Shown here: one piece after another, positions 17,509 through 26,449 of the stretch | Numbering within the stretch: position 1 is the stretch's first letter | How the letters are laid out: each line of letters starts with the position of its first letter | Source: Planctomycetales bacterium | Lineage (GTDB): Bacteria > Planctomycetota > Planctomycetia > Planctomycetales > Planctomycetaceae | DNA length: 64,000 nt | Assembly: GCA_026400835.1 (NCBI GenBank) | Contig: JAPLOA010000069.1 | Coordinates: 91,707 to 155,706, forward strand | Reading direction: 5' to 3' | Translations under genes and position numbers: made by a program | The notes under the pieces: generated by a model | Told to the model about the DNA's origin: nothing | What the model saw: only the letters and a program-made list of their open reading frames with translations | The model's database searches: none

Positions 17509-18924
17509 ATGGCCCGCTTTCTATCATCTCACTGCCATCGCTTTGAACCCATCATCAACCGACGGCAATTGCTGCAGCGGGCTGGCGGAGGATTCGGCGG
17601 ACTGGCTCTGGCTCAGATGATGGCAAGCCGGGGCGTGAAAGCATCAGACGACATCAATCCGCTGGCTCCCAAAGCGTCGCATTTTCCGGCCAAAGCGAAG
17701 TCGATCATCTGGCTGTTCATGGAAGGGGCCCCCAGTTCGGTCGACATGTTTGATCCAAAACCGGAACTCACCAAACGCGATGGCCAGAAGATTGCGATTG
17801 ATGTGTTCAACGGAAGTCCGGGTCCGTTGATGAAGTCACCGTTTTCGTTCAAACAGTACGGCGAAAGCGGCGCGTGGGTTTGCGATCGGTATACGAACGT
17901 CGCAAAGCATGTCGATGATTTTGCGTTCATCAAATCATTGCACAGTGATTCCAATGATCACGTACCCGCGCTGTATCAGATCAATACCGGCATCGCGCGG
18001 CCCGGGTTTCCGGCGGCTGGAGCCTGGTTCACGTATGGACTCGGCAGTGAGAATCAGAATCTTCCCGGCTTCGTGGTGCTTGGTAACAATCAGGGCATCA
18101 AAGGTGGCCCGTTAAACTGGCACTCGGGATTTCTTCCGGCCGCACATCAGGGTACGTTGTTTCGATCTGAGGGCAATCCAATTCTGAACCTGAATCGCCC
18201 GGCCGATGTGACTCGCGAAGACCAGCGGCGGCAGCTCGATCTGATGGCGAAGCTAAACGCCAAACATCTCGAATCGCGGCCCAGTGAAGCGGAGTTGCTC
18301 GCACGCATTCAGTCGTTTGAACTCGCGTATCGCATGCAGTCCGATGCCGCCCGGATGATCGATTTCTCCACGGAGACTCAGGCCACGCGAGACATGTACG
18401 GCGTCGATCAGAAGGAGACGAAGTCGTACGGATCAAAGTGTCTGCTGGCTCGACGGCTTGTCGAAAGCGGCGTTCGATTCGTGCAGGTTTATAGCGACGG
18501 AGAATGGGATGCACACAGCAATCTGACGGAGAATCACACCGGGCATTGTCGAGCGACAGATATCCCCATCGCGGGCTTGCTGGCTGATCTGAAAGAACGC
18601 GGACTGATGGATTCAACGCTCGTGATCTGGGGCGGCGAGTTCGGGCGCATGCCGGTTTCACAGGGCAAAGACGGACGAGACCATAATCCTCAGGGCTTTA
18701 TGGCCTGGATGGCCGGTGCGGGCATCAAGGGGGGAACAAGCTTCGGCGAGACCGATGAGATCGGGTACAAGGCGGTTGTCGATCCGGTCACCGTCCACGA
18801 TCTGCACGCCACCATGATGCATTTGCTGGGAATGGATCACAAACGCCTCACATTCCTGCATAACGGCCGCGAGTATCGACTGACCGACGTCGCTGGCGAA
18901 GTGCTGCACAAGATTCTGGTGTAA
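17509..18924 (+). CDS. DUF1501 family protein (exported, sulfatase-like fold)
   Basis: A 471-residue DUF1501 protein. The N-terminus has an RR motif followed by a hydrophobic segment (INRRQLLQRAGGGFGGLALAQMM), consistent with a Tat signal. Family landmarks are KSIIWLFMEGAPSSVDMFDPKPEL, GVRFVQVYSDGEWDAHSNL, LVIWGGEFGRMP and GRDHNPQGFMAWMAGAGIKGG, with His and Asp residues suggestive of metal binding as in the alkaline-phosphatase superfamily. The family is abundant in planctomycetes and normally encoded next to a PSCyt/DUF1549/DUF1553 protein; here the partner at 12524 is on the same strand but separated by the ECF sigma gene. Substrate unknown. Confidence 0.92.
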   Translation: MARFLSSHCHRFEPIINRRQLLQRAGGGFGGLALAQMMASRGVKASDDINPLAPKASHFPAKAKSIIWLFMEGAPSSVDMFDPKPELTKRDGQKIAIDVFNGSPGPLMKSPFSFKQYGESGAWVCDRYTNVAKHVDDFAFIKSLHSDSNDHVPALYQINTGIARPGFPAAGAWFTYGLGSENQNLPGFVVLGNNQGIKGGPLNWHSGFLPAAHQGTLFRSEGNPILNLNRPADVTREDQRRQLDLMAKLNAKHLESRPSEAELLARIQSFELAYRMQSDAARMIDFSTETQATRDMYGVDQKETKSYGSKCLLARRLVESGVRFVQVYSDGEWDAHSNLTENHTGHCRATDIPIAGLLADLKERGLMDSTLVIWGGEFGRMPVSQGKDGRDHNPQGFMAWMAGAGIKGGTSFGETDEIGYKAVVDPVTVHDLHATMMHLLGMDHKRLTFLHNGREYRLTDVAGEVLHKILV

Positions 18925-19055
18925 AGGAGCGTGCCCTCTGCCTTCATTCGACAATTCCATCGCGATGAGAAATGATGTACACCGCGCTTTGATGCCGATT
19001 GATACGGTTTTCGGACATCTGAAACCTGAAAACACTCACGGAACCCACGAGTCCT

Positions 19056-20792
19056 ATGTTATCTCGCACACGACTTACCGCTCAGCAACTTCGGAGTCAT
19101 CGTTATCTGGGACCTGATGATCTGCGATCGTTTGGCCATCGTTCTCGCCAGAAACAAGCGGGCTTCACGACCGAAGATTTTTCCGGGAAGCCGGTTATCG
19201 GCATTCTGAACACCTGGAACGATCTCATTTCCTGTCACGCTCATTTTCGACAGCGCGTGGAAGAGATCAAACGCGGAGTCTGGCAGGCCGGTGGCTTTCC
19301 CGTTGAGATTCCCGTGATGGGGCTAAGCGAGACGTTCATGAAACCGACGTCGATGTACTATCGCAACTTCCTCGCGATGGAAGCTGAAGAAGTACTGCGG
19401 ACTTATCCCATCGATGCGGCTGTGCTGATGAGCGGTTGCGACAAAACCACGCCAGCTCTTCTGATGGGAGCGCTCAGCGCGGATGTGCCTTCGATTGTGA
19501 TGCCAGGCGGTCCGATGAATCGAACGTCCTGGCATGGCGAGCAACTGGCCAGCGGCACAGATGTCTGGCGATTCTGGGCCGAACGCGGCGCGGGACGAAT
19601 GTCGTGCGAAGCCTGGTGTGAACTCGAAGACCATATCGCCGCGTCTCCCGGCCACTGCATGACGATGGGCACAGCCTCCACAATGACCGCACTGGCTGAA
19701 GTGATGGGGATGACTCTGGCCGGAGCCAGTTCTGTACCGGCCACTCATTCGGGCCATGCCCGCATGGCTGCACAGACAGGTCGTCAGGCCGTTGAGTTGG
19801 CCTGGTATCATGTGAAACCAACCGAGCTGATGAATCGCGAGTCGTTCGAGAATGCGATCACGACACTGATGGCGATCGGTGGATCCACGAATGCGATTGT
19901 GCATCTGATGGCGATGGCCGGACGAACCGATGTCACCGTGACTCTGGAAGACTTTGATCGAATCTCACAGCGAACGCCGGTGTTGGCCAATCTTCGTCCG
20001 ACCGGCAAATATGTAATGGGTGATTTCTTCGACGCGGGTGGGCTGAATGCCTTGCTCGCGCAGATTTCGGATCTGTTGCATCTGGATGCGGTGACAGTTG
20101 AAGGTAAGACGCTTAAAGATGCCATCGGCGAAGCGGAAATCTGGAACGACGATGTTATTCGTCGGCGAAACAATGCGATCTGTACGACAGGAAGCCTGGC
20201 GGTTCTGCGAGGCAACCTGGCTCCGGATGGATGCGTGATTAAACCGGCCGCCGCGGAAGCTCATTTGCTGCAGCATCGTGGTCCGGCTGCAGTCTTCAAA
20301 GATTATCCAGACCTGAAAGCTCGCATCGATGATCCCGCACTGGGGCTGACGAAGGATCATGTCATTGTGCTGCAGAATGCTGGTCCGCTGGGAGCTCCGG
20401 GGATTCCGGAATGGGGCATGTTGCCAATTCCAAAATACCTTTTGCAGGAGGGAGTTCGCGACATGGTTCGCATCAGTGACGCGCGAATGAGTGGTACCAG
20501 TTACGGAGCCTGCGTGCTGCATGTTTCTCCGGAGTCCTACATTGGCGGACCATTGGCATTGGTTCAGGATGGCGACATCGTCTGTTTGGACGTGGCCGGT
20601 CGAGAGCTTCAACTGGAAGTTTCCGAAGAAGAGCTGAATTCACGCCGTGCGAAGTGGGTCTCACCAGACCCGAAGTTCAGTCGAGGTTACGGCAAGTTGT
20701 ACTTTGATGAGACCACTCAGGCTCACGAAGGCTGTGACTTTCGGTTTCTGCATGCGGATGGCAGTCAGGATGCGCCGCCGTCGATTTATTGA
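19056..20792 (+). CDS. IlvD/Edd-family sugar-acid dehydratase, probably L-arabinonate type
   Basis: A 578-residue [2Fe-2S] dehydratase. The three cluster-binding cysteines are visible at C60 (NDLISCH), C128 (MSGCDKTTPA) and C201 (SPGHCMTMGTAST). Their spacing is that of Rhizobium L-arabinonate dehydratase (Cys59/127/200), and the length also matches that subgroup (about 579) rather than branched-chain dihydroxy-acid dehydratase (about 560 or 610). The C-terminal ARMSGTSYGACVLH contains the conserved catalytic serine. The enzyme would convert an aldonic acid to a 2-keto-3-deoxy acid in the cytoplasm. Pentonate specificity is inferred from spacing and length; IlvD itself cannot be fully excluded. 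No other pathway gene is adjacent. Confidence 0.82.
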   Translation: MLSRTRLTAQQLRSHRYLGPDDLRSFGHRSRQKQAGFTTEDFSGKPVIGILNTWNDLISCHAHFRQRVEEIKRGVWQAGGFPVEIPVMGLSETFMKPTSMYYRNFLAMEAEEVLRTYPIDAAVLMSGCDKTTPALLMGALSADVPSIVMPGGPMNRTSWHGEQLASGTDVWRFWAERGAGRMSCEAWCELEDHIAASPGHCMTMGTASTMTALAEVMGMTLAGASSVPATHSGHARMAAQTGRQAVELAWYHVKPTELMNRESFENAITTLMAIGGSTNAIVHLMAMAGRTDVTVTLEDFDRISQRTPVLANLRPTGKYVMGDFFDAGGLNALLAQISDLLHLDAVTVEGKTLKDAIGEAEIWNDDVIRRRNNAICTTGSLAVLRGNLAPDGCVIKPAAAEAHLLQHRGPAAVFKDYPDLKARIDDPALGLTKDHVIVLQNAGPLGAPGIPEWGMLPIPKYLLQEGVRDMVRISDARMSGTSYGACVLHVSPESYIGGPLALVQDGDIVCLDVAGRELQLEVSEEELNSRRAKWVSPDPKFSRGYGKLYFDETTQAHEGCDFRFLHADGSQDAPPSIY

Positions 20793-20869
20793 TCGACGCG
20801 TTTGCGTATTCATCTGAACGTCAACGCTGATCTCAAGTATCGCTTTCAATCGCCGAATGACAATGCTTC

Positions 20870-23122
20870 ATGACTAAACGAGGTTCTCAGATTTCTGCTT
20901 CAGAAGACGATTCGGCGAGCGATGATCGAGCGGACACTTCGCATTTCGCAAAGCCATTGTTGTCCAATCTGAAGCAGTATTGGGGCTATCCAGGTTTCCG
21001 CGCATTGCAGAGAGAAGCGATGTCGCTGGTCATGAGTGATCAGGATTCGCTCGTTGTGCTGCCCACGGGCGGCGGAAAGTCGTTGTGTTATCAGGTTCCG
21101 GCGATTTCTCGTGACGGGCTGGCTTTGATCGTTTCGCCCCTGATTTCGCTGATGAAGGATCAGGTCGATTCACTGCAGAGCGTTGGGATCTCGGCGGCCT
21201 GCATCAACAGTATGCAGACGAATCGTGAGAAGATCGAAGTCGCCGACAAGATTCGTCGACGAGAACTGAAGCTGCTTTACATCGCTCCGGAACGACTGGT
21301 GCAAACCAAGACAGTGCAGTTCCTGCAGAGCGCAGGTGTTTCCTTTGTGGCGATTGACGAAGCGCACTGTATCAGTCAGTGGGGACACGATTTTCGTCCC
21401 GAGTATCGACAGCTGCGGAATTTGAAGACGATCTTTCCGGGCATCTCTGTTCACGGTTACACGGCCACCGCCACCGAGCAGGTCCGCGCAGACATTGTGG
21501 AGCAGTTGGGTCTGACAAACTGTGATATTCTGGTGGGATCGTTTGATCGACCAAATCTGCAATATCGAGTTGAACGGCGGACGGATGCAATCGGGCAGAT
21601 TCAGAGAATCCTGAATCGACACAAAGGGGAATCCGGAGTCATTTATTGCATCAGTCGCAAGCATGTGGATGCGACCAGTGAGGCGTTGAATCGGCTGGGC
21701 TTTTGCACGTTGCCCTATCATGCCGGGATGCCCGATGAAGATCGCCGGAAGAATCAGGAGGCCTTCATCGACGAAGATGTCAACATCATCGTGGCAACCG
21801 TCGCTTTCGGAATGGGCATCGACAAAAGCAATGTTCGTTTTGTGATTCATGCCGAGATGCCACGGTCACTGGAAAATTATCAGCAGGAAAGTGGGCGAGC
21901 AGGCCGCGATGGTCTGGAGGCCGACTGTGTTTTGCTTTACGCAGCCAATGACGTCGACACGTGGGAATTCCTGATGCAGGATACCGAAGATCCTGCGGTG
22001 CTGGACGCTGGCCGTGAATCTCTGCAGGCGATGAAGCAGTATTGCGTGAGCACTCGCTGTCGCCATGCACAGTTGGTCGAACACTTCGGGCAGATTCTGG
22101 AAGCCAGCAACTGTGGAGCGTGTGACTTTTGTCTGAAGGAGATGGAACCAGTTTCCGATCCACTGATCGTTGGGCAAAAGATCCTGTCGAGTGTCGTACG
22201 ACAAGGCGAACGGTTTGGGGCGGCCTATACGGCTCAGGTGCTGCGAGGCTCCAGGGCTAAACGCATCGTGGAAAATGGCCACGATAAGTTGACCACCCAC
22301 GGTCTGATGAAAGATGAGTCTGAGCCACAACTGCGAAACTGGATTGATCAGTTGTTGTCTCAGGGATTTCTGCGACAGGCCGGTGAGTTCAACTGCCTGG
22401 AAGTCACACCATCGGGACGATTATTGCTCAAGGGACAACAGACGCCGACTCTGCTGAGAACTCGCGTGGCCGATTCCGCACAGCCATTTGAAGATCCCTG
22501 GTCTGGCGTGGATCGGGATCTCTTTGAAGAGCTGCGAGCCATGAGAACTCGTCTGGCCATTCAAAAGCATGTGCCGCCATACATTATCTTTGGCGATGCG
22601 ACTCTGCGAGATCTCGCGCGTCACCGACCGACAAAGGGTGGCATGTTGACGAAGATCAGCGGCATCGGTGCTCAGAAACAGAAAGAATTCGGAGCGGTCG
22701 TACTGTTTACGATTCAGCAATGGTGCGAAGCCAACAACGTCGAAACAAACGTCGGGCTGGACGAAGCCGTTAAGACTCGTCCTGCGTTGCGACAGGCGAC
22801 GAAGGCTCCGAGCGAAGGAAAGGCTCAGGAGTATTTCGATCTGTTCGAGCAAGGCCTTTCGATGGAAGACGCGGCTCATCAATTGGGTCGTTCCATGGAC
22901 ACGGTCAGCAAGTATCTGGGCATGTATGTTGAAGCTCATCGCATCACAGAGATCAGTCCCTGGGTTCCACCGGCAATGGAAAAGCGAATCAACGAAGCCA
23001 TTGGGCAGATTGGCTCTGAGCGTCTGAAGCCGCTGTTCGAACATCTGAAAAGCGAAATCTCGTACGCTCACCTGCGCATCGCAGCCACCGCGTGGAATCT
23101 GCGTCAGGCGGATGATGAGTAA
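20870..23122 (+). CDS. recQ: ATP-dependent DNA helicase RecQ
   Basis: A 750-residue 3'-5' DNA helicase for recombination and repair. The helicase core shows Walker A TGGGKS (66-71), DEAH (163-166), CISQWGHDFRPEY (RecQ aromatic-rich loop), and motif VI QESGRAGRDG. The RQC zinc site is formed by cysteines in YCVSTRCRH and SNCGACDFC. A winged-helix region (LRGSRAKRIVENGHDKLTTHG) and an HRDC domain (LFEELRAMRTRLAIQKHVPPYIIFGDATL) follow. The last 110 residues form the HTH_40-type domain seen in long RecQ proteins (YFDLFEQGLSMEDAAHQLGRSMDTV). It has its own gene context, with a dispersed repeat directly after its stop. Confidence 0.95.
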   Translation: MTKRGSQISASEDDSASDDRADTSHFAKPLLSNLKQYWGYPGFRALQREAMSLVMSDQDSLVVLPTGGGKSLCYQVPAISRDGLALIVSPLISLMKDQVDSLQSVGISAACINSMQTNREKIEVADKIRRRELKLLYIAPERLVQTKTVQFLQSAGVSFVAIDEAHCISQWGHDFRPEYRQLRNLKTIFPGISVHGYTATATEQVRADIVEQLGLTNCDILVGSFDRPNLQYRVERRTDAIGQIQRILNRHKGESGVIYCISRKHVDATSEALNRLGFCTLPYHAGMPDEDRRKNQEAFIDEDVNIIVATVAFGMGIDKSNVRFVIHAEMPRSLENYQQESGRAGRDGLEADCVLLYAANDVDTWEFLMQDTEDPAVLDAGRESLQAMKQYCVSTRCRHAQLVEHFGQILEASNCGACDFCLKEMEPVSDPLIVGQKILSSVVRQGERFGAAYTAQVLRGSRAKRIVENGHDKLTTHGLMKDESEPQLRNWIDQLLSQGFLRQAGEFNCLEVTPSGRLLLKGQQTPTLLRTRVADSAQPFEDPWSGVDRDLFEELRAMRTRLAIQKHVPPYIIFGDATLRDLARHRPTKGGMLTKISGIGAQKQKEFGAVVLFTIQQWCEANNVETNVGLDEAVKTRPALRQATKAPSEGKAQEYFDLFEQGLSMEDAAHQLGRSMDTVSKYLGMYVEAHRITEISPWVPPAMEKRINEAIGQIGSERLKPLFEHLKSEISYAHLRIAATAWNLRQADDE

Positions 23123-23130
23123 TGCGTTCT

Positions 23131-23159
23131 GGCGAGCGGCAGGGCGTCAGCCCTCCGAG
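23131..23159. repeat. Dispersed 29-nt repeat, copy 1 (left arm of a pair)
   Basis: It begins eight bases after the recQ stop. Its reverse complement recurs at 23240-23268 (28 of 29) and again at 38899-38927. The core is GCGAGCGGCAGGGCGTCAGC. With the second copy it makes an inverted repeat spanning about 138 bp. Confidence 0.85.
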
Positions 23160-23239
23160 TGCAGCTGTTCTGGATTCTTCTATTGCAATGTATGTCCAGG
23201 AGCTTTTTCATGCTTCATGAGGAACAACCGGAGTTCGAG

Positions 23240-23268
23240 CTCAGAGGGCTGACGCCCTGCCGCTCGCC
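23240..23268. repeat. Dispersed 29-nt repeat, copy 2 (inverted)
   Basis: The reverse complement of 23131-23159 with one mismatch, 80 bp away. The pair could fold into a long hairpin in RNA from recQ, or be two units of a palindromic mobile element. The same unit at 38899 overlaps the end of a coding gene. Confidence 0.85.
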
Positions 23269-23413
23269 GATAGAATGATCTCGTCCCCAAAACGCTGCTT
23301 ATTTGCAAAGGCAATGCTTTACCAGTTCAACGTCGCGGGATGCTCGCTCTATACTGCGAACATTGTCGCTCACTTAAATCATTTCTGTGTTCGTTGTCGC
23401 GATAAAGAGACCC

Positions 23414-24055
23414 ATGGCCGCCAGTGAAGCCGATCGACAGCTTGTACTCCGTATTCGCGCGGGTGAAGCCGATGCATGGCAGCAGTGTATTGACATGTAT
23501 GAAGGTCGCCTGTTGGCCTTCGCGAGAACTCGATTGCAGGATCGTTCGGCGGCGGAAGACATTGTGCAGGAAACCTTTCTGGGCTTCCTGAAAGCACTGC
23601 CGAATTATGACGATCGAACGCCACTGGAGTCCTGGTTGTTCTCCATTGCTGCACACAAGCTGATCGACTTTATGAGACGATCCGGGCGTCGTCCGGTGCT
23701 GCCGCTTCTGACATCCGAATCCAAAGACGGAGCCGCACGCGATCTGACAGGTCCCGGTCGAGCCGCCTCCAGCATGATGCGCAGCAGCGAGCAGGCTCGA
23801 GCGGAGTCCGGCGTTGTGGAGAGTTGCCTGAAGGAACTGATCCAGGATTTCAAAGCGAGCGGCGCGTGGGAACGCCTGCAATGTGTCGAGCTGATTTTTG
23901 TGCTCGGCTGGGCCAACAAAGATGTAGCCCTGCGGCTGAACATCACGGAACAAGCCGTCGCCAATCACAAGTTCTTTGTTGTATCCAAGCTAAAAGATGC
24001 TGCGAAGTCATCCAAGGTGTCCAGCACCGTGCTCACATCACTGGGGCTGGATTGA
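23414..24055 (+). CDS. ECF-type RNA polymerase sigma factor
   Basis: A 213-residue sigma factor. ATG 23414 (MAASEADRQLVLRIRAGE) is chosen over GTG 23387 because the family N-terminus begins here. Region 2 is clear: AWQQCIDMYEGRLLAFARTRLQDRSAAEDIVQETFLGFLKAL, then ESWLFSIAAHKLIDFMRRSGRR. Region 4 is more divergent (LELIFVLGWANKDVALRLNITEQAVANHKFF is the helix-turn-helix part). No anti-sigma gene is adjacent; the next gene, a CPBP-type membrane protease 3 bp away on the opposite strand, converges on it. Confidence 0.88.
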   Translation: MAASEADRQLVLRIRAGEADAWQQCIDMYEGRLLAFARTRLQDRSAAEDIVQETFLGFLKALPNYDDRTPLESWLFSIAAHKLIDFMRRSGRRPVLPLLTSESKDGAARDLTGPGRAASSMMRSSEQARAESGVVESCLKELIQDFKASGAWERLQCVELIFVLGWANKDVALRLNITEQAVANHKFFVVSKLKDAAKSSKVSSTVLTSLGLD

Positions 24056-24058
24056 CGT

Positions 24059-24718
24059 TCAGGCTTCATTCTGAGTTTGCTGCTCTTCGGACTCATGCTT
24101 CCGGAAATCTCGAATCACGATGATGAACGCGATGAGATCGTAGAGTGTGTGGGCTGTCATCGGGATCAGCAGATTGGGTGTGCGGTCGGCGGCGATGAGG
24201 GCGGTAAGGTAGAGCCCGAGAAAAGCGGCCAGCATGGCGTAGACGGGTGTGACGGCGTGGGCGAGGCCGAAGAGGAGATTGCTGATCAGCACGGCCAGAA
24301 ATGGATTCCAGTCCTGAATCCAGAGATACAGGAAGCCGCGAAAGAAGGCTTCTTCGCAGACGCCGGCCAGAATCGCCAGCAGAACAATGTCGAACCAACG
24401 GCACTCGCTCAGATAAGGACCGATGGAGTCTCGGACGAACTCGCGGATCTGCACGAGTCCTTTGGAGCGTGAGACCATGCAGATGGTCAGAAGAATCAGC
24501 ATTGGCCCGGTGGCAAGAATTCCGAATCCGAAATCCTGAACAGACCAGGACAGAGTCGCCAGAGGCGCACAACCGGTGAGCCATCCGCCGATGAATGCGA
24601 CAACCAGAATCGCACCTTCGAAGATTCCTGCGCTGGTCAGGAATTGTGACTGAGTCAGGGAAGGTTCGTTTTCGGAAATGGCGGAGATCCTTCGCAGCGA
24701 TTTGATTGGGCGGTGTGG
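24059..24718 (-). CDS. CPBP (CAAX-like) intramembrane protease; start codon not evident
   Basis: A membrane protein of the CPBP/ABI family of glutamic-type intramembrane proteases. The conserved EE-R motif is CEEAFFRGFLYLW, and the second conserved His lies in LLFGLAHAV. The C-terminal helices (AAFLGLYLTALIAADRTPNLLIPMTAHTLYD) fit the family, including the terminal H. In this frame the sequence is open up to a stop at 24719-24721 and clearly includes N-terminal membrane segments (AILVVAFIGGWLTG, WSVQDFGFGILATGPMLILLTICM), but it has no ATG, GTG or TTG before ATG 24502. That internal ATG would remove the first membrane helix. A TTG at 24722 is one frame off, so a frameshift or rare start (ATT/CTG) is likely. 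Confidence 0.75.
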   Translation of the reverse strand, partial: PHRPIKSLRRISAISENEPSLTQSQFLTSAGIFEGAILVVAFIGGWLTGCAPLATLSWSVQDFGFGILATGPMLILLTICMVSRSKGLVQIREFVRDSIGPYLSECRWFDIVLLAILAGVCEEAFFRGFLYLWIQDWNPFLAVLISNLLFGLAHAVTPVYAMLAAFLGLYLTALIAADRTPNLLIPMTAHTLYDLIAFIIVIRDFRKHESEEQQTQNEA

Positions 24719-25282
24719 TCAATCAGTCAGAATTTCGTTAACGAGTTGTCGATTCAGGAACCGTCCCAAATCAACTTCCCGATTTTTCGATGTGCTGAAA
24801 TCCCAACCCGAGACGTCAGTGAGGGATTTTGCAGAAATCCTTCGATCCCTCGCTGACGCTTTTTGAAGTTGCGCATTTGCGTGTATCCCAACCCGCTGCG
24901 TGAGCGAGGGATTGTGTTTTAGCGTTTTAGGCAGTGTTTCCGGGAATCCCTCGCTGACGCTTCGGGTTGTGATAAATCCCAGTGTTTCTCCGCAAGTGAA
25001 CAACCTCAGCGCCGAAACTTGCAACTTCAAAACTCACGCTTCGGGTTGGGATGAACGGATACAACCCTGAATCGTTGCTGTCACAAAGGACGATTAAAGC
25101 ATCGGCCGAAATAGCGAAGAGCATAAACGAAAATGGGCACCGGTATGATACCGGTGCCGCGAGGGGACGCATCAACTCTTAGGACAGAAAGGAAGGGAGA
25201 GAGAGGAGAGAGGGGGATAGGATTCAGCGGCAGCGTTCGCGATTGAACGCTGCGTGTTTCAATAGTGCAGTTCAGGAAAGAA
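24719..25282. repeat. Cluster of RSVSEG/NPKRQRG-type planctomycete repeats
   Basis: No normal gene. Between about 24799 and 25053 the region holds five related units: CCCAACCCGAGACG..GAGGGATT (from 24799), ATCCCTCGCTGACGCTTT (about 24846), CCCAACCCGCTGCGTGAGCG (about 24888), AATCCCTCGCTGACGCTTCG (about 24944) and CTCACGCTTCGGGTTGGGAT (about 25033). Alternate units are inverted, making palindromic pairs. Translated, they give short peptides such as NPKRQRG, NPSLTQRVG and TTRSVSEGF, which from memory recur in many spurious short planctomycete ORFs. It lies 3' of both the CPBP gene's upstream end and the YTV-like gene. Confidence 0.7.
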
Positions 25283-26449
25283 CTACTTTTCTCGTGTGGA
25301 GTCAGCCATAGAGATCGACGGTCTGTCGAGGCTGCTCGAAGAGACACTGCGTTCACTCGACTTTCGAGTGGCGCGCCATCCAGCAGCCTTAGCGGCGACT
25401 GGTTTTGCCGCTGCCGTTTCTGGTGCGGCCTCTTTGCGGAAAACGGCGGGAATCACGAGATCATCAGATTTTTTCGGAGAACGTCGTGTTTGTGGAGCAC
25501 CGAAGGCTGGCACGTCATCATCGCTGCGAAGCGGTGTTTCCAGCCCTGCTCCATCAGTGTTGCCATCGTCACCGGCGGCACGCTTGAAGGACTTGTCCGG
25601 ATCAGCGCTGTCTTCTTTGAATGTTGATCGTTCAGCACTGATCGGATCGGGTGCCGGAGCAAGTGCTGCTCGGGGGCTGGAGTTCTCGATGATTGGATAG
25701 CCGTAAGCCATCTGTGAGCCGCCGATGTACGGCGAACCATAGGCCATGGCGGTTCCAATCGGTACGGTTCGATAAGCTGTTTGAGGCCTCATCACGGTGA
25801 CTTCCTGAGACTTCATGACCATCTTCTGAACCTGAACCTTCTGAGTCTTCCGTTCGGCCACCATTTCGGTTTCCTGCACGGTGACACGGCGAGTTCCATG
25901 GACAGCGACCTGACGAGTGTAAGGAACGCTGCACGTCACGACATTGGGCACATACTGGCGAGAAGTTGTGTAGTTCGGCGTGAAAGCCGTTCGCATCGAA
26001 TAGCCCGTGCGATTCATCCAACCAATGAGACCGGGTCGAGGGTCAACCTGGCAAGGAGCACATTTTGCGACTGGGTGGTAGTTTGTCGTCCAGCGGCCCA
26101 TGTCTCGATTGACCGTACGGACTTCCGACACAGTCTGGTAGGAGACGGTCGGGACTTCAACTTCGCGACTTCGAGTCACGGGACGGTATTCAGTGTATTC
26201 GCGATCTTCATAAGCCGTCTCATAGGTTGGCACCTGAACGGTTTGTTTTTCGCGGGTATAAGTGGTGATGGGCACGGTCTGGTAGCAGGTTTGCTGAACC
26301 GGCTGAATCGGCGTGCACTGGGCGAGTGGTTGAGCGACCACGGGACCACAACTTCCACAGCCATCGTAGTACTGAGCCTGGGCAGTGCTTTGCAATGAAA
26401 GAACCAGCGCTCCCAGCGCGGCACCAAAAGTGAGTCTTCTGGACAGCAT
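25283..26449 (-). CDS. YTV-like cell-surface protein
   Basis: An exported protein of 388 residues with a strong ribosome site (AGGGAAGAAG) and a signal peptide MLSRRLTFGAALGALVLSL ending near QAQ. The mature N-terminus is Tyr/Cys/Gly rich (YYDGCGSCGP, QTCYQTVP). Two blocks of Val/Thr/Tyr/Glu repeats follow: TYTREKQTVQVPTYETAYEDREYTEY-type sequence at about 65-115 and TRRVTVQETEMVAERKTQKV-type at about 185-230. This resembles the YTV repeats of planctomycete cell-wall proteins described from Rhodopirellula. The last 130 residues are low-complexity, charged and Ser-rich, ending STREK. A structural envelope role is inferred. Confidence 0.75.
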   Translation of the reverse strand: MLSRRLTFGAALGALVLSLQSTAQAQYYDGCGSCGPVVAQPLAQCTPIQPVQQTCYQTVPITTYTREKQTVQVPTYETAYEDREYTEYRPVTRSREVEVPTVSYQTVSEVRTVNRDMGRWTTNYHPVAKCAPCQVDPRPGLIGWMNRTGYSMRTAFTPNYTTSRQYVPNVVTCSVPYTRQVAVHGTRRVTVQETEMVAERKTQKVQVQKMVMKSQEVTVMRPQTAYRTVPIGTAMAYGSPYIGGSQMAYGYPIIENSSPRAALAPAPDPISAERSTFKEDSADPDKSFKRAAGDDGNTDGAGLETPLRSDDDVPAFGAPQTRRSPKKSDDLVIPAVFRKEAAPETAAAKPVAAKAAGWRATRKSSERSVSSSSLDRPSISMADSTREK

